Positions 1-12,919 of a stretch of DNA of 56,897 nucleotides are shown one piece after another. This DNA is from Spirogloea muscicola (taxonomy: Eukaryota > Streptophyta > Zygnematophyceae > Spirogloeales > Spirogloeaceae). The stretch lies in the NCBI GenBank assembly GCA_009602725.1, contig WELB01000392.1, forward strand, positions 1 to 56,897. Reading direction: 5' to 3'. A model generated the notes under the pieces. The model was not told the DNA's origin. It saw only the letters and a program-made list of their open reading frames with translations, and made no database searches. The number at the start of each line of letters is the position of its first letter. The stretch's first letter is position 1. A program made the translations under genes and the position numbers.

Positions 1-2543
1 AACTCTATAGACAATTGTATTCTGTAGGAGGTGATTTAAATTTTTCAGAATCAATCTCTAGAGAACTTCAAAAAAGATTTTTTCAACAAAGATGTGAATT
101 AGGAACTATTGGACGATCTAATTTTAATAGAAGACTTGGTTTAAATGTTTCTGAGAATGAAAAATTCTTACTCCCTCAAGATGTATTAGCAGCAGTAGAT
201 TATTTAATTAAGATTAAATTCGGAATGGGGCATCTTGATGATATAGATCACTTGAAAAATAGGCGTGTTCGTTCTGTAAGTGACTTATTAATAGATCAAT
301 TAAAGATATCGTTAAATCGTCTAGAAAGCATAATTCGTCAAGCTTTACGTGGTGCAGGAAAACGTAGACGTTTACCAACTCCAAAAAGTTTAGTAAGTTC
401 TGTACCATTAGTGAACACTTTCAAAGATTTTTTTGGCTCTCATCCATTATCACAATTTTTAGATCAAACTAATCCATTAACAGAAATAGTCCATAAACGC
501 AGACTTAGTTCTTTGGGGCCTGGAGGATTAACTAGACGAACAGCTAGTTTTCAAGTTAGAGACATTCACCCTAGTCATTATGGTCGTATTTGTCCTATAG
601 AAACATCTGAAGGAATGAATGCAGGGTTGATTGCGTCTTTAGCTACTTATGCAAGAGTAAACAATCGTGGATTTATTGAAAGTCCTTTTTACAAAATATT
701 TGAAGGCTCTTTGAAAGAAGATGTTGTTTATATGACTGTAGGAGAAGATGAAAATTATAGAATTGCTACAGGCAATTGTCTTGCATTAGACCACAACTCT
801 CAATCTCAACAAAAAACTGCAGCTAGATATCAACAAGAATTTATTACAACATCTTGGGATAAAGTTCATTTCCGAAGTATATTTCCTTTACAATACTTTT
901 CTGTAGGTGCATCTCTTATTCCTTTTTTAGAACACGACGATGCAAACCGTGCTTTAATGGGCTCCAACATGCAACGTCAAGCAGTTCCCTTGCTACAACC
1001 TGAAAAACCCATTATAGGTACTGGCTTAGAAGCCCAAACAGCTCTTGACTCAGGAACAGTCATAATAGCAAATGAGAATGGAAAAGTAGAATACATGGAT
1101 GGCAAACAAATTCATCTTATGTTTGATTGTAAAAAACAAATACAAATTGATTTAGCTGATTATCAACGATCAAATAACAATACTTGTATAAATCAACGAC
1201 CAACTGTTCAAATAGGAGAATACGTTAAACAAGGACAAATTTTAGCAGATGGAGCTGCTACTGCAGGAGGAGAATTAGCTTTAGGAAAAAATGTTGTAGT
1301 AGCTTACATGCCATGGGAAGGCTATAACTTTGAAGATGCTGTGCTAATAAATGAACGCTTAGTGTATGAAAATATTTATACTTCTTTGCACATTGAAAAA
1401 TATGAAATAGAGATTCGTTCAACAAACCAAGGGCCCGAAAAAATAACTAAAGAAATTCCTCATCTTGATGAAAATCTTCTTCGTCACTTAGATGAAAATG
1501 GGATTGTATTGCCAGGATCGTGGGTAGAAGTAGGTGATGTATTAGTAGGAAAACTAACTCCTCAAGAGACAGATGAGCCTTTAAGAGCTCCTGAAGGGAA
1601 GCTATTACAAGCAATATTTGGTCTACAAGTAGCAACTGCTAAAGAGACATCTTTAAAAGTACCTACAGGAGGAAAAGGTCGAGTTATTGATGTAAGATGG
1701 ATTTATCAAGAAGAACATTCTTTTGATCACACTGACATTATTCATGTCTATATCTTACAAAAGCGTAGAATTCAAACAGGCGACAAAGTAGCTGGCCGAC
1801 ATGGTAACAAAGGCATAGTGTCCAGGATTCTCTCTAGAGAAGACATGCCATATTTACAAGATGGAACTCCTGTCGATATGGTTCTTAGTCCATTAGGTGT
1901 TCCCTCACGGATGAATGTAGGACAAATTTTTGAATGTTTACTAGGTTTGGCGGGCAAGTTTTTAACCAAGCATTATCGAGTGATGCCTTTTGACGAACGA
2001 TATGAACGAGAAGCCTCACGAAAGCTAGTGTTTTCAGAACTTTATAAAGCAAGTCAAGAAACTGGTTATTCATGGCTTTTTGAGCCAGAGAGTCCTGGGA
2101 AAAGCAAATTATTTGATGGAAGAACTGGAGAAGCTTTTGACCAACACGCAACAGTTGGAAATGCATACATGCTTAAATTAATTCATCAAGTAGATGACAA
2201 AATTCATGCACGATCTAGTGGACCATATGCATTAGTGACTCAGCAGCCATTACGAGGCAGATCTAGACGAGGAGGACAGCGAGTAGGAGAGATGGAAGTT
2301 TGGGCTTTAGAAGGCTTTGGTGCTGCATATATTTTACAAGAGATGCTTACAATAAAATCTGATCACATTAAAGCACGTTATGAAGTATTGGGAGCCATTG
2401 TAACAGGAGAACCTGTTCCTAAACCTACTGGTGCACCAGAATCTTTTCGATTATTGGTACGTGAGTTACGGTCTTTAGGCTTAGAAATTGGACATAGTAG
2501 TGTGTCTCAAAGAGATCTAAGTGCAAACTTGCACCAAATATAA
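1..2543 (+). CDS. rpoB: RNA polymerase beta subunit RpoB (5' partial)
   Basis: This is the beta subunit of the plastid-encoded bacterial-type RNA polymerase (PEP), which transcribes the photosynthesis genes. The frame is already open at base 3, so the window cuts off the N-terminus: about 846 codons are present of a protein that is usually near 1070. Landmarks are [13 protein letters not shown] (near base 1018), [15 protein letters not shown] (near 1318), [12 protein letters not shown] (near 1780) and the C-terminal block [13 protein letters not shown] (near 2287), followed by TAA. It heads the rpoB-rpoC1-rpoC2-rps2-atp cluster with the same order as in land plants. No frameshift is seen. Confidence 0.97.
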   Translation, partial: LYRQLYSVGGDLNFSESISRELQKRFFQQRCELGTIGRSNFNRRLGLNVSENEKFLLPQDVLAAVDYLIKIKFGMGHLDDIDHLKNRRVRSVSDLLIDQLKISLNRLESIIRQALRGAGKRRRLPTPKSLVSSVPLVNTFKDFFGSHPLSQFLDQTNPLTEIVHKRRLSSLGPGGLTRRTASFQVRDIHPSHYGRICPIETSEGMNAGLIASLATYARVNNRGFIESPFYKIFEGSLKEDVVYMTVGEDENYRIATGNCLALDHNSQSQQKTAARYQQEFITTSWDKVHFRSIFPLQYFSVGASLIPFLEHDDANRALMGSNMQRQAVPLLQPEKPIIGTGLEAQTALDSGTVIIANENGKVEYMDGKQIHLMFDCKKQIQIDLADYQRSNNNTCINQRPTVQIGEYVKQGQILADGAATAGGELALGKNVVVAYMPWEGYNFEDAVLINERLVYENIYTSLHIEKYEIEIRSTNQGPEKITKEIPHLDENLLRHLDENGIVLPGSWVEVGDVLVGKLTPQETDEPLRAPEGKLLQAIFGLQVATAKETSLKVPTGGKGRVIDVRWIYQEEHSFDHTDIIHVYILQKRRIQTGDKVAGRHGNKGIVSRILSREDMPYLQDGTPVDMVLSPLGVPSRMNVGQIFECLLGLAGKFLTKHYRVMPFDERYEREASRKLVFSELYKASQETGYSWLFEPESPGKSKLFDGRTGEAFDQHATVGNAYMLKLIHQVDDKIHARSSGPYALVTQQPLRGRSRRGGQRVGEMEVWALEGFGAAYILQEMLTIKSDHIKARYEVLGAIVTGEPVPKPTGAPESFRLLVRELRSLGLEIGHSSVSQRDLSANLHQI

Positions 2544-2699
2544 GATAAGTCAAATTATTTAGTTTCAATTGCAACTCTTTTCACAAAATATATGCTATGT
2601 ATACTAGCACAATCTTTATTTCTTTATTTGACAAAGATAGCTTTGATATAAACATGAATATATAACTAATTAAATTTAGTGTTTGATAAAAGAACATCT

Positions 2700-4724
2700 A
2701 TGATTCATCAAGAAAAATATCAATATCTTCGAATTGAACTAGCATCTCCTGAACAAATTCGCAGTTGGGCAGAAAGACAATTGCCAAATGGAGAACTTGT
2801 TGGTCGAGTTACAAAACCCTACACCTTACATTATAAAACACACAAACCTGAGAAAGATGGTTTATTTTGTGAACGTACTTTTGGGCCTATAAAGACTGGC
2901 ATGTGCGCTTGTGGAAAATATCAAGGTATTCCTAAGCAAGAAGAAAGTGCGAAGTTTTGTGAACAATGTGGTGTTGAATTTATTGATTCTCGAGTACGAA
3001 GATATCGCATGGGATACATACAGCTTGCATGTCCAGTTACACATGCATGGTACTTAAAGCGTCTTCCCAGCTATATCGCTAACTTACTAGGAAAACCTTT
3101 AAGAGAACTAGAGAGTTTAGCTTATTGTGATTTTTTTCTTGCTAGACCAGTCTCTAGAAAACCCACTTTAGTTAGGTTACGAGGGTTATTTAAGTATGAT
3201 GATCAATCATGGAAAGAAGTTTTACCTCGTTTTTTTTCTTCTAGGGGCTTTGAAGCATTTCAAACCAGAGAAATGGCTACTGGTGGAGATGCTATTCAAA
3301 AACAACTAAGTGAATTAAATTTACAAGAGACTATTGATCTTGCGTATACAGAATGGAGAGCATTAGCAGAACAAAAATCAACAGGCGACCAATGGGAAGA
3401 CCGCAAGATTCAACGAAAAAAAGACATGCTAGTGAGGCGTATCAAATTAGCAAAACATTTTCTTCAAACAAAGATAAAACCCCAATGGATGGTTTTATCA
3501 GTGTTACCAGTGCTTCCTCCTGAATTGCGACCTATGATTGAACTCGGAGAAGGGGAATTAATTACTTCTGATCTTAATGAACTTTATAGAAGAGTTATAT
3601 ATAGAAATAACACCTTGACGGATTTTTTGGGACGAAGCGGATCTACTCCTGGAGGCCTAGTAGTTTATCAAAAAAGATTAGTTCAAGAAGCAGTGGATGC
3701 ATTGATAGATAATGGGATTCGAGGACAGCCCATGAAAGATAGCCACAATAGGCCATACAAATCATTCTCTGATCTAATTGAGGGAAAAGAAGGAAGATTC
3801 CGAGAAAATTTACTGGGTAAAAGAGTTGATTATTCAGGGCGTTCCGTTATTGTAGTTGGGCCTTCTTTGCCACTTCATCAATGCGGACTTCCTCGAGAAA
3901 TGGCGATAGAACTGTTTCAAGCCTTTGTTATTCGTGGATTGATTAGTAGACAATTAGCACCCAATCTTAGAGCAGCAAAAAGCATGATTCAAACACAAGA
4001 ACCTGTTATTTGGAAAGTACTTCAAGAAGTGATGCAAGGTCATCCTGTGTTATTAAATCGAGCACCTACTTTACATCGATTAGGAATACAAGCTTTTCAA
4101 CCTATCCTTGTAGAAGGACGTGCTATCCGTCTTCATCCATTGGTTTGCACGGGATTTAATGCAGACTTTGATGGAGATCAAATGGCAGTACATGTTCCTC
4201 TCTCTTTAGAAGCCCAAACAGAAGCTCGCATGCTTATGCTTTCTCATATTAATTTGCTGTCACCAGCAACAGGAGAACCTGTTGCAGTACCAAGCCAAGA
4301 CATGCTTCTTGGATTATATGTATTAACAATAGAGAACCATCAAGGTATCTATGGCAATCGTTACAAATCAAATTTGAAGCAAAAGCACTCTGACAAGAAT
4401 AAGATTCCTTATTTTTTGAGTTATGATGATGTTTTAATGGCTCATCATCAAGGTCAAATTGATTTACATTCTCCGCTTTGGCTCCGCTGGGAAAATCATT
4501 GTGGACCGGTCATATCTCTTGCCCGAGAAACACCTCTTGAGGTTCAATACGAGCCTATAGGTACTAAACTAAAGATCTATGAGCATACTCAGATAAGAGA
4601 AAATAGAAGAAAACAAATTCTTAGCACCTATATTTATACTACTACAGGTCGTGTAATCTTTAATCAACAACTTCAAGAAGCTCTTCAAGGAGTAACTCAA
4701 GCTTCTCAAAAAAGGATTGTTTAA
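2700..4724 (+). CDS. rpoC1: RNA polymerase beta' subunit (N-terminal half), RpoC1
   Basis: This is the N-terminal half of the split beta' subunit of PEP and carries the catalytic metal site. The motif NADFDGDQM lies near residues 487-495; its three aspartates bind the active-site Mg. The N-terminal zinc site is visible as CACG, then CEQC (roughly residues 69-95). I chose ATG at 2700 because [11 protein letters not shown] aligns with known RpoC1 N-termini; an in-frame GTG lies 21 bases upstream. The 674-codon frame is continuous, so the group II intron found in many land-plant rpoC1 genes is absent. rpoC2 follows after 110 bases. Confidence 0.96.
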   Translation: MIHQEKYQYLRIELASPEQIRSWAERQLPNGELVGRVTKPYTLHYKTHKPEKDGLFCERTFGPIKTGMCACGKYQGIPKQEESAKFCEQCGVEFIDSRVRRYRMGYIQLACPVTHAWYLKRLPSYIANLLGKPLRELESLAYCDFFLARPVSRKPTLVRLRGLFKYDDQSWKEVLPRFFSSRGFEAFQTREMATGGDAIQKQLSELNLQETIDLAYTEWRALAEQKSTGDQWEDRKIQRKKDMLVRRIKLAKHFLQTKIKPQWMVLSVLPVLPPELRPMIELGEGELITSDLNELYRRVIYRNNTLTDFLGRSGSTPGGLVVYQKRLVQEAVDALIDNGIRGQPMKDSHNRPYKSFSDLIEGKEGRFRENLLGKRVDYSGRSVIVVGPSLPLHQCGLPREMAIELFQAFVIRGLISRQLAPNLRAAKSMIQTQEPVIWKVLQEVMQGHPVLLNRAPTLHRLGIQAFQPILVEGRAIRLHPLVCTGFNADFDGDQMAVHVPLSLEAQTEARMLMLSHINLLSPATGEPVAVPSQDMLLGLYVLTIENHQGIYGNRYKSNLKQKHSDKNKIPYFLSYDDVLMAHHQGQIDLHSPLWLRWENHCGPVISLARETPLEVQYEPIGTKLKIYEHTQIRENRRKQILSTYIYTTTGRVIFNQQLQEALQGVTQASQKRIV

Positions 4725-4834
4725 TTTAAAAAAAAGAGAAGAAGACAAAAAACATTGTTTGTTTATTTATACGTAAACTTTATCGAGATGTAAAAATTGA
4801 TCAGTCTTTATTGTTAATTTGTGGAGACTTTTTT

Positions 4835-7800
4835 ATGGCAGAGCCAATGAATTTGCTATTTTACAACCAGGCAATGGATAGAGCTGCCATGAAACAATTA
4901 ATTGGTAGATTAGTAGCTCATTTGGGAGCTACTTATACAGCTCATATCTTAGATCAGCTTAAGACTCTTGGATTCAAAAATGCTACTCAAGCAGGAATCT
5001 CTTTGGGAATTGATGATTTATTAACAGCTCCTTCTAAAGCATGGCTTATTCAAGATGCTGAACACCAAACCCATATCTCTGAAGAACATCAGCGCTATGG
5101 CAACATTCATGCAGTAGAAAAACTTCGTCAACTGATTGAGACTTGGTATACAACAAGTGAATACTTAAGACATGAGATGAATCCCAATTTTAGGATTACA
5201 GATCCTCTAAATCCGGTCCATATGATGTCTTTCTCTGGAGCTAGAGGAAGTTCTTCTCAAGTACATCAATTGGTTGGCATGCGGGGATTAATGTCAGATC
5301 CTCAAGGCCAAATTATTGATCTTCCTATACAAAGTAATTTTCGAGAAGGCCTTTCACTAACAGAATATATTATCTCTTGTTATGGAGCTCGCAAAGGAGT
5401 AGTAGACACTGCAGTTCGAACCTCAGATGCTGGATATCTTACACGTCGTCTTGTAGAGGTTGTACAACACGTAGTTGTCCGTAGGATTGATTGTGGAACT
5501 ACACATGGTATTCGTTTTCGACCTATTCAAGAACGCAAAGTAAACTCTCATTTATCTTTTCAAAACAAACTCATTGGACGTGTCTTAGCAAATTATGTTT
5601 ATGTAAAAAAACGATGTATTGCTGCTCGTAATCAAGATATCACTGTTGAATTAGCATCTCGCTTAGTCAATTGTCAAACAGAAGCCATATTAGTAAGATC
5701 AACATTGACTTGTAAAAGTATGCATTGGGTATGTCAGTTATGTTATGGGTGGAGCTTAAACCATGGTAGCTTAATAGAATTAGGAGAAGCAGTAGGTATC
5801 ATTGCAGGTCAATCAATAGGAGAACCAGGAACACAGCTTACTTTAAGAACATTTCATACTGGGGGGGTTTTTACAGGAGATATAGCGGAACATGTGAGAG
5901 CACCTTTTAATGGACTTGTACATTTTGATTCTAATCTAGTAAAATCCACAAGAACTCGACATGGACATCCTGCATGGATATGTAAAACAACAATAATCTT
6001 AACTGTAAAAGGGCAAGGTAAACAACATACAGTAACTATACCTCCTCATAGTCTTCTTTTAACAAAAAACAATCAAAACGTTCAATCTAAACAGGTAATT
6101 GCAGAAATTCGTGCTACTGCTACTCCCTTCAAAGAAAAAGTGCAAAAATACATTTACTCTAATTTAGAAGGAGAAATGCATTGGAGTAAAAGGGTTCAAC
6201 ATGGATCAAAGTATACTCATGGTGATCTTCATTCTGTTGTAAATACAGGACATGTTTGGGTGTTGTCAGGCCGAATAGATAAACATTTTGGAGTTAACAA
6301 TATCTTTTATAAAGATCAAGATCATGTTAATACAAATGTTCCGTTAGCTAAAAAAGAAAGTCTTTTGTATTCATCAGAGAATAAACTACTATACAAAAAA
6401 TGTATATTTCAAAAAAATTGTCCAAATCAAAAGAAAAATAAAGGATTAGAAAAAACTTTTCTTAGTACTAAAAAGAGTTCTTTAGCTCACCCTAAAGAGA
6501 TAGATGCTACTGTGCTTTTATCTAATTATAAAGTTGTTGAAAAAGATGGACAAATAAGTTTAATTTCAAAAACATACAAAAAAGAATCTTTACCTTTTAT
6601 TTTTAATTTATGCATGCCATTGCATGGAATCAGCAAACATCAAGATATTTTAGCATATGGTAATGATCTTCGTTACAAAACAGAGACTTCTGGTATTTTG
6701 AAATACGGATCTTTAAAAACAGATTCGCCTAATCGATCAATCAACAGTTCGTCAAACGAAGAACAATCTATTAAAGACAAAAATAAAAACTTAAGAATTA
6801 TCCAAGGAGGTAGCCTTTTTTGGATCCCTGAGGAAATACACTCTTTACATCAATCGTTGTCATCTATTTTGGTAAAAGAAGGTGATTGGATTGAGCCAAA
6901 CACTAAAATTGCAAGTAATTTGTATGCTCAAAGTGGAGGGTTGGTTAAAATAAGAAGAACTACTAGTAATGCTTACGAAATCTCAATTCTACCAGGTAAT
7001 GCTCACTATCCTAAACAATTACAACAAGGAATGAGTAAACACGACACATTAGTATCACCTGGCACAGAGATTATAGAGGGAGTAAATGCTAAAGTTTGGT
7101 CTTATTTGCAATGGATTGTTCTTGCAAAAGGAAGACCATTTTTGTTAATTAGACCAGTTATTCAGTACAATGTGCCTACTGTCCCTACAATATTAACACC
7201 TACTCTGTTAAACTTTTTAGGAAAAAAAGACAAAATAAAAGTTGATATTGTTCAATATCTTCTTTACGAAGATGGACAACATATCAAAGCAGTTAATGGC
7301 ACTCAATTGATTCAAACTTGTTTAGTATTAAAATTAAACAATAATAATATATTTGATGCAGCTAAAATAGCTTGTGTAGAAGTAAAATTTGGATTTGTTA
7401 CTAATCGATATCTTCAAATTACTTTATCAGGATCAAAATTATTATCACTTCCTTGTAAAGACTATATACACTTTGTTAAGAAATACGATAATATCGTAGA
7501 TCAAAGTGGCGAACTTGTTGTAAATCAACCAGCTAATACTAAAAAAATTGTTAGCCAATATCAAGGGATTATACGTTCTCTTGCAAAAACAAATAAAAAG
7601 AATGAAACATTTTTAACCTTGTCATCTTCTGATCAACTCAAAATTAAAATATCCAGTTGTTCTTTACCACAATATTCTATCAAAGACTTGTCAGACGAGA
7701 ACCTATCTCAAAATTTGAGATTCTTTTCTTCTTCTGAAAGATACAAAATATACAAAGAAAATATTCAAGTTCCTCATATTGATATCTTCAATACTAATGA

Positions 7801-9118
7801 AAGATCAAGTATTTTCAGTAAGGTTAATGATAGAGATACAAAAGATATGCAGTCGTTCAGAAGTTTAGGACTAATAGGACATCTTCACAATAGCTTTTGT
7901 AGTAGAATAGAAATTCTTTTGACAAAAAGCAAATTGAATACATCAAATAACTATAATATAAGCAATATTGAGAAATATGCAACAAAATTCAATTGGTACT
8001 TTTTAGACGAGAACAAACAAACATATAAATTCTACTATCTAAGTACAACTTTTCCTAAAAAAACAAATTTTTATCTAAATCCTGTTTACTTTTCAAAAAC
8101 ACTTCAAGCTCTGTCTCTTGGACAATTTGTATCTGAAGGCCTAAACATAGATTTTAATAACCTATTGCCGGAAGCAGGACAAATTATAGCCTTGAATCCA
8201 AATGATTTTATTATTAGATTGGCCAAACCATATTTAGCAACTATGGGAGCTACTATTCACAGTCATTATGGAGAAGCAATTAGAGAAGGAGATACGTTGT
8301 TAACTCTAGTTTATGAGAGATTAAAGACAGGAGACATTATTCAAGGACTTCCTAAAGTCGAACAACTTTTAGAAGCTCGTCCTATTAACACAGTCTCTAT
8401 TAATTTAGAAGACGGTTTTGAAAATTGGAATAAAGACATTACTAGATTTTTAGGAAATCCTTGGGGGTTTCTACTAAGTGCTCGAATTAGTATAGAACAA
8501 AGTCAAATAGATTTAGTAGATCAGATTCAAAGAGTATACCAATCTCAAGGAGTATACATATCGGATAAGCATGTTGAGGTAATTGTACGTCAAATGACAT
8601 CCAAAGTAGTTACTTTAGAAGATGGCATGGCTAATGGGTTTTTACCTGGAGAATTGATTGAATTACCAAAAGCACAAAGAATGAATCGTGCTCTTCAAGA
8701 GCCAGTACCATATAAACCCATCTTATTAGGAATTACTAAAGTCTCTTTAAATACTCAAAGCTTTATTTCTGAAGCAAGTTTTCAAGAAACTACTAGAGTG
8801 CTTACTAGAGCTGCTCTAAAAGGTAGAACAGATTGGTTAAAAGGTTTAAAAGAGAATGTAGTGCTCGGTGGTCTTATTCCAGCAGGCACCGGATGCCAAG
8901 AAGCTGCTTCTCAAATCAAATTAGATAAAGAAAGAATTAATATTCGAATAAAAAGAAAAGATTTGTTTAAGTCCGAAGTAAAAAATGTCTTTTTTCCTTA
9001 TGGAGAATCACTTTCTCGCAATAAGTATTTTCTTCATAAGATTTTAAGACAATCTTTCTCCCAACGAGGTACTCGTGATTTAGTAATCAACACAGCAGAT
9101 AAACAAAAAAAGAATTAA
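4835..9118 (+). CDS. rpoC2: RNA polymerase beta'' subunit (C-terminal half), RpoC2
   Basis: This is the C-terminal half of the split beta' subunit of PEP. ATG at 4835 follows a GTGGAG ribosome-binding-like sequence and gives MAEPMNLLFYN, matching family N-termini; an upstream TTG is less likely. The first 340 residues are highly conserved (for example SFSGARGSSSQVHQLVGMRG, then AVRTSDAGYLTRRLVEVVQH), with zinc-site cysteines ending in CQLC. The C-terminus is also conserved (GDIIQGLPKVEQLLEARP). Between them lie about 700 residues rich in Lys, Asn and Ser that I cannot align by eye; this middle is known to be variable in RpoC2. Total length is 1427 residues. Confidence 0.96.
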   Translation: MAEPMNLLFYNQAMDRAAMKQLIGRLVAHLGATYTAHILDQLKTLGFKNATQAGISLGIDDLLTAPSKAWLIQDAEHQTHISEEHQRYGNIHAVEKLRQLIETWYTTSEYLRHEMNPNFRITDPLNPVHMMSFSGARGSSSQVHQLVGMRGLMSDPQGQIIDLPIQSNFREGLSLTEYIISCYGARKGVVDTAVRTSDAGYLTRRLVEVVQHVVVRRIDCGTTHGIRFRPIQERKVNSHLSFQNKLIGRVLANYVYVKKRCIAARNQDITVELASRLVNCQTEAILVRSTLTCKSMHWVCQLCYGWSLNHGSLIELGEAVGIIAGQSIGEPGTQLTLRTFHTGGVFTGDIAEHVRAPFNGLVHFDSNLVKSTRTRHGHPAWICKTTIILTVKGQGKQHTVTIPPHSLLLTKNNQNVQSKQVIAEIRATATPFKEKVQKYIYSNLEGEMHWSKRVQHGSKYTHGDLHSVVNTGHVWVLSGRIDKHFGVNNIFYKDQDHVNTNVPLAKKESLLYSSENKLLYKKCIFQKNCPNQKKNKGLEKTFLSTKKSSLAHPKEIDATVLLSNYKVVEKDGQISLISKTYKKESLPFIFNLCMPLHGISKHQDILAYGNDLRYKTETSGILKYGSLKTDSPNRSINSSSNEEQSIKDKNKNLRIIQGGSLFWIPEEIHSLHQSLSSILVKEGDWIEPNTKIASNLYAQSGGLVKIRRTTSNAYEISILPGNAHYPKQLQQGMSKHDTLVSPGTEIIEGVNAKVWSYLQWIVLAKGRPFLLIRPVIQYNVPTVPTILTPTLLNFLGKKDKIKVDIVQYLLYEDGQHIKAVNGTQLIQTCLVLKLNNNNIFDAAKIACVEVKFGFVTNRYLQITLSGSKLLSLPCKDYIHFVKKYDNIVDQSGELVVNQPANTKKIVSQYQGIIRSLAKTNKKNETFLTLSSSDQLKIKISSCSLPQYSIKDLSDENLSQNLRFFSSSERYKIYKENIQVPHIDIFNTNERSSIFSKVNDRDTKDMQSFRSLGLIGHLHNSFCSRIEILLTKSKLNTSNNYNISNIEKYATKFNWYFLDENKQTYKFYYLSTTFPKKTNFYLNPVYFSKTLQALSLGQFVSEGLNIDFNNLLPEAGQIIALNPNDFIIRLAKPYLATMGATIHSHYGEAIREGDTLLTLVYERLKTGDIIQGLPKVEQLLEARPINTVSINLEDGFENWNKDITRFLGNPWGFLLSARISIEQSQIDLVDQIQRVYQSQGVYISDKHVEVIVRQMTSKVVTLEDGMANGFLPGELIELPKAQRMNRALQEPVPYKPILLGITKVSLNTQSFISEASFQETTRVLTRAALKGRTDWLKGLKENVVLGGLIPAGTGCQEAASQIKLDKERINIRIKRKDLFKSEVKNVFFPYGESLSRNKYFLHKILRQSFSQRGTRDLVINTADKQKKN

Positions 9119-9362
9119 TTATTAAACTAAATATCTCTTATTCTTCTGATAAAATCATTGTATATATAGAAAAAAAATTGAAGAGATGATTCTTTTTATG
9201 CAGTATTTTGATAGCTTAATTTTTTTGTAAGTTAGTCTATTTTATAGATATCTTTAAAGTGAATGAAATTATGTCAAAATAATCAATAATAAAAACAACG
9301 TAAGAAGCTGAAAGAAATAGAAATCTTAACATTCCTAAGCTTTAAAATTATACAAAAAATTT

Positions 9363-10067
9363 ATGAAACAGATGGATTGGAATATTGATTTAGAAGAGAT
9401 GATGGAAGCAGGAGTCCACTTTGGTCATCAAGCTCGCAAATGGAATCCTAAGATGGCTCCTTATATTTTTGCAGAAAGAAAAGGAATTCACATTATCAAC
9501 TTAACACAGACCGCACGTTTCTTATCTGAAGCTTGTGATTTACTTGCTAATGCAGCCAACAAAGGAAAACAGTTTCTTATAGTTGGCACAAAATACCAGG
9601 CTGCTGATTTAATTGCTTCAGCAGCAAAAAAAGCTCGATGTCATTATGTAAACCAAAAATGGCTTGGCGGAATGTTAACTAATTGGTCAACTATTGAAAC
9701 TCGGCTAAAAAAATTTAAAGAGCTAGAAGCTAAAGAAGTTGCAGGGCTATTTGATCGACTACCAAAAAAAGAAGCAGCTGTTTTGAAAAGACAATTAGCT
9801 CAATTACGCAAATATTTAGATGGAATTAAATACATGGCTGGATTGCCTGATATTGTTCTTATTGTTGATCAACAGCAAGAATATACAGCAGTTCAAGAAT
9901 GTATTGCTTTAGGCATTCCAACCATTTGTTTAGTAGATACAGATTGTGATCCTGATTTAACAGATATACCAATTCCAGCAAATGATGATGCTAGAGCCTC
10001 TATTCGATGGATATTGGATAAGTTAACTACAGCTATTCGTGAAGGTCGTTCAATCTCTAATTCTTAA
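9363..10067 (+). CDS. rps2: Ribosomal protein S2
   Basis: Small-subunit ribosomal protein uS2 of the plastid ribosome. [21 protein letters not shown] aligns from its first residue with land-plant Rps2, so I use ATG 9363 rather than the ATG nine bases later. The conserved blocks [33 protein letters not shown] and [27 protein letters not shown] are all intact. Its 234 residues are the usual length. It lies between rpoC2 and atpI, the normal position in streptophyte plastids. Confidence 0.97.
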   Translation: MKQMDWNIDLEEMMEAGVHFGHQARKWNPKMAPYIFAERKGIHIINLTQTARFLSEACDLLANAANKGKQFLIVGTKYQAADLIASAAKKARCHYVNQKWLGGMLTNWSTIETRLKKFKELEAKEVAGLFDRLPKKEAAVLKRQLAQLRKYLDGIKYMAGLPDIVLIVDQQQEYTAVQECIALGIPTICLVDTDCDPDLTDIPIPANDDARASIRWILDKLTTAIREGRSISNS

Positions 10068-10369
10068 TTAAAGAATAGATTATTAGACTGTAAAATGCAC
10101 GCTCTAGCTAAGTTAATAGTCTTACATTTTCATAAAAAACTCTTTCAAAAAAGACATAAAAAGGTTACTATTTGTGTGATTGTTTTTTTTATAGTAAATT
10201 CTTTTTTTTTATAAAAGAAAAACTTTTGTAAGTATTCTAATACAATTTTTTTTTATTTCTAATACTTACAATACACTTTATCCAAAAAACTAAATGAAAT
10301 TTAGATTTAGACAATAAAGATTAACAAAGGACTCTTAGTTTAAAGACTATTAAAAGAGAAAGGAATACT
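10068..10369. other. rps2-atpI spacer with a hairpin
   Basis: No gene is seen in this 302-base A+T-rich spacer. A 10-bp inverted repeat (TGTAAGTATT at 10227-10236 and its complement at 10261-10270) encloses a T-rich loop. It may be a 3' processing hairpin for the rpo-rps2 transcript. Confidence 0.5.
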
Positions 10370-11116
10370 ATGTATAGTGCAGATAATTTGGTTGGCAACA
10401 TAAATAGCTTGTATCAAATCTCTGGAGTAGAGGTAGGCCAACATTTCTATTGGCAAGTGGGCGATTTCCAGGTGCATGCCCAAGTATTAATTACGTCTTG
10501 GATTGTTATTGCTATTTTATTAAGCATTGCTTTTTTAGGTACTCGTAAATTAGAAGCTATACCAACTGGTGGGCAAAACTTGGTTGAATACATACTTGAA
10601 TTCATTCGAGATCTTGCTAGAACCCAAATTGGAGAAGAAGAATATCGTCCGTGGGTTCCTTTTGTTGGCACATTGTTTTTGTTTATTTTTGTCTCCAATT
10701 GGTCAGGAGCCCTTTTACCATGGAAAGTGATTGAGTTACCTAATGGTGAATTAGCTGCACCGACAAATGACATTAATACTACAGTTGCTTTGGCTTTGCT
10801 TACATCAGTAGCATATTTTTATGCTGGTCTTCACAAAAAAGGGTTAAGTTACTTTGGTAAATATGTTCAACCTACTCCTGTTCTTTTGCCAATTAACATT
10901 TTAGAAGATTTTACTAAACCACTTTCACTTAGTTTCCGATTATTTGGAAACATTCTTGCTGATGAACTTGTTGTAGCCGTTCTTATTTCATTAGTACCTC
11001 TTGTGGTTCCTATCCCTATGATGTTTTTGGGTTTATTTACTAGCGCGATTCAAGCTTTGATATTTGCTACACTAGCTGCAGCGTATATAGGGGAATCTAT
11101 GGAAGGACATCATTAA
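10370..11116 (+). CDS. atpI: ATP synthase CF0 subunit a (IV)
   Basis: Subunit a of the membrane CF0 sector of chloroplast ATP synthase, forming the proton half-channels against the c-ring in the thylakoid membrane. It is 248 residues with several hydrophobic helices. The signature [17 protein letters not shown] contains the essential arginine (R190 here). ATG 10370 follows an AGAAAGGA ribosome-binding-like sequence. It starts the atpI-atpH-atpF-atpA group, all on the plus strand. Confidence 0.97.
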   Translation: MYSADNLVGNINSLYQISGVEVGQHFYWQVGDFQVHAQVLITSWIVIAILLSIAFLGTRKLEAIPTGGQNLVEYILEFIRDLARTQIGEEEYRPWVPFVGTLFLFIFVSNWSGALLPWKVIELPNGELAAPTNDINTTVALALLTSVAYFYAGLHKKGLSYFGKYVQPTPVLLPINILEDFTKPLSLSFRLFGNILADELVVAVLISLVPLVVPIPMMFLGLFTSAIQALIFATLAAAYIGESMEGHH

Positions 11117-12031
<915 letters not shown>

Positions 12032-12138
12032 GCTAATCATCTAAAAATTAGACTTTAAATTTGTTGAAAAAAGTTGCAAAAGAGTTGTTTGAATCAAAAT
12101 TTTTTTGTGACACAACCACAACAAATCAAATAAAGTGC

Positions 12139-12172
12139 TTTCTTCTTGTGCTTTGACAAGCACAAGAAGAAA
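12139..12172. terminator. atpH-atpF intergenic hairpin
   Basis: A perfect 15-bp inverted repeat (12139-12153 and 12158-12172) with the four-base loop TGAC lies about 107 bases after the atpH stop. It would fold in the transcript and probably defines or protects the atpH mRNA 3' end. Confidence 0.6.
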
Positions 12173-12321
12173 ATATAGAGATATAACAAATATTACCAAT
12201 ACCATACTTAGGTGTTGGTATATTTCATATATAAAACCCAATTCTTTTCACTAAGTCTTTAAAAACAGATTTATCTTTTGGGAGTCTTTACAAAATCGAG
12301 ACAATTCATGGGAGATAAAAT

Positions 12322-12876
12322 ATGAGTTCTGCGATTGATTTGATTCCGCATTTAAATTATTTAGCTCCCGCAGGCAGCTTTGGTTTAAATACTAACCTTT
12401 TAGAGACAAATTTGATCAATTTAGCAGTGGTCATTGGTGTCTTAGTCTATTTTGGCAAGGGAGTATTGAGCACCTTATTAGACAATCGCAAAGAGACAAT
12501 CTTAAGCACAATTCAAGATGCAGAAGAACGTTATCAAGAAGCTGCTGAGAAACTGAAACAAGCCCGTGCTCGTTTGCATCAAGCTAAAGTAAAAGCAGAT
12601 GAGATCCGTGTAAATGGACTCTCACAAATGGAAAGAGAGAAACAAGAATTGATTAAGAGTGCAGATGAGGGGTCCAAGCGATTAGAGGACTCTAAAAATG
12701 CTACTATTCGATTTGAAGAACAAAGAGCTATTGAACAAGTTCGTCAACAAGTCTCTCGCTTAGCTTTAGAAAGGGCATTAGAAGCTTTAAATAATCGTTT
12801 TAATTCTGATTTGCACGCACGAATGATTGATTATCATATTGGTTTATTAAAAGCCATGGAAGACACTGCCGATTAG
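12322..12876 (+). CDS. atpF: ATP synthase CF0 subunit b (I)
   Basis: Peripheral-stalk subunit b linking CF0 to CF1. One N-terminal membrane helix (around residues 30-50, [19 protein letters not shown]) is followed by a long charged helical stalk ([21 protein letters not shown]). It is 184 residues, the normal length. The reading frame is continuous, whereas land-plant atpF usually has a group II intron. atpA starts 43 bases after the stop. Confidence 0.96.
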   Translation: MSSAIDLIPHLNYLAPAGSFGLNTNLLETNLINLAVVIGVLVYFGKGVLSTLLDNRKETILSTIQDAEERYQEAAEKLKQARARLHQAKVKADEIRVNGLSQMEREKQELIKSADEGSKRLEDSKNATIRFEEQRAIEQVRQQVSRLALERALEALNNRFNSDLHARMIDYHIGLLKAMEDTAD

Positions 12877-12919
12877 CAAATATCAACGTTATTTTTTCAA
12901 AAATTATCCATAAAAGCCA

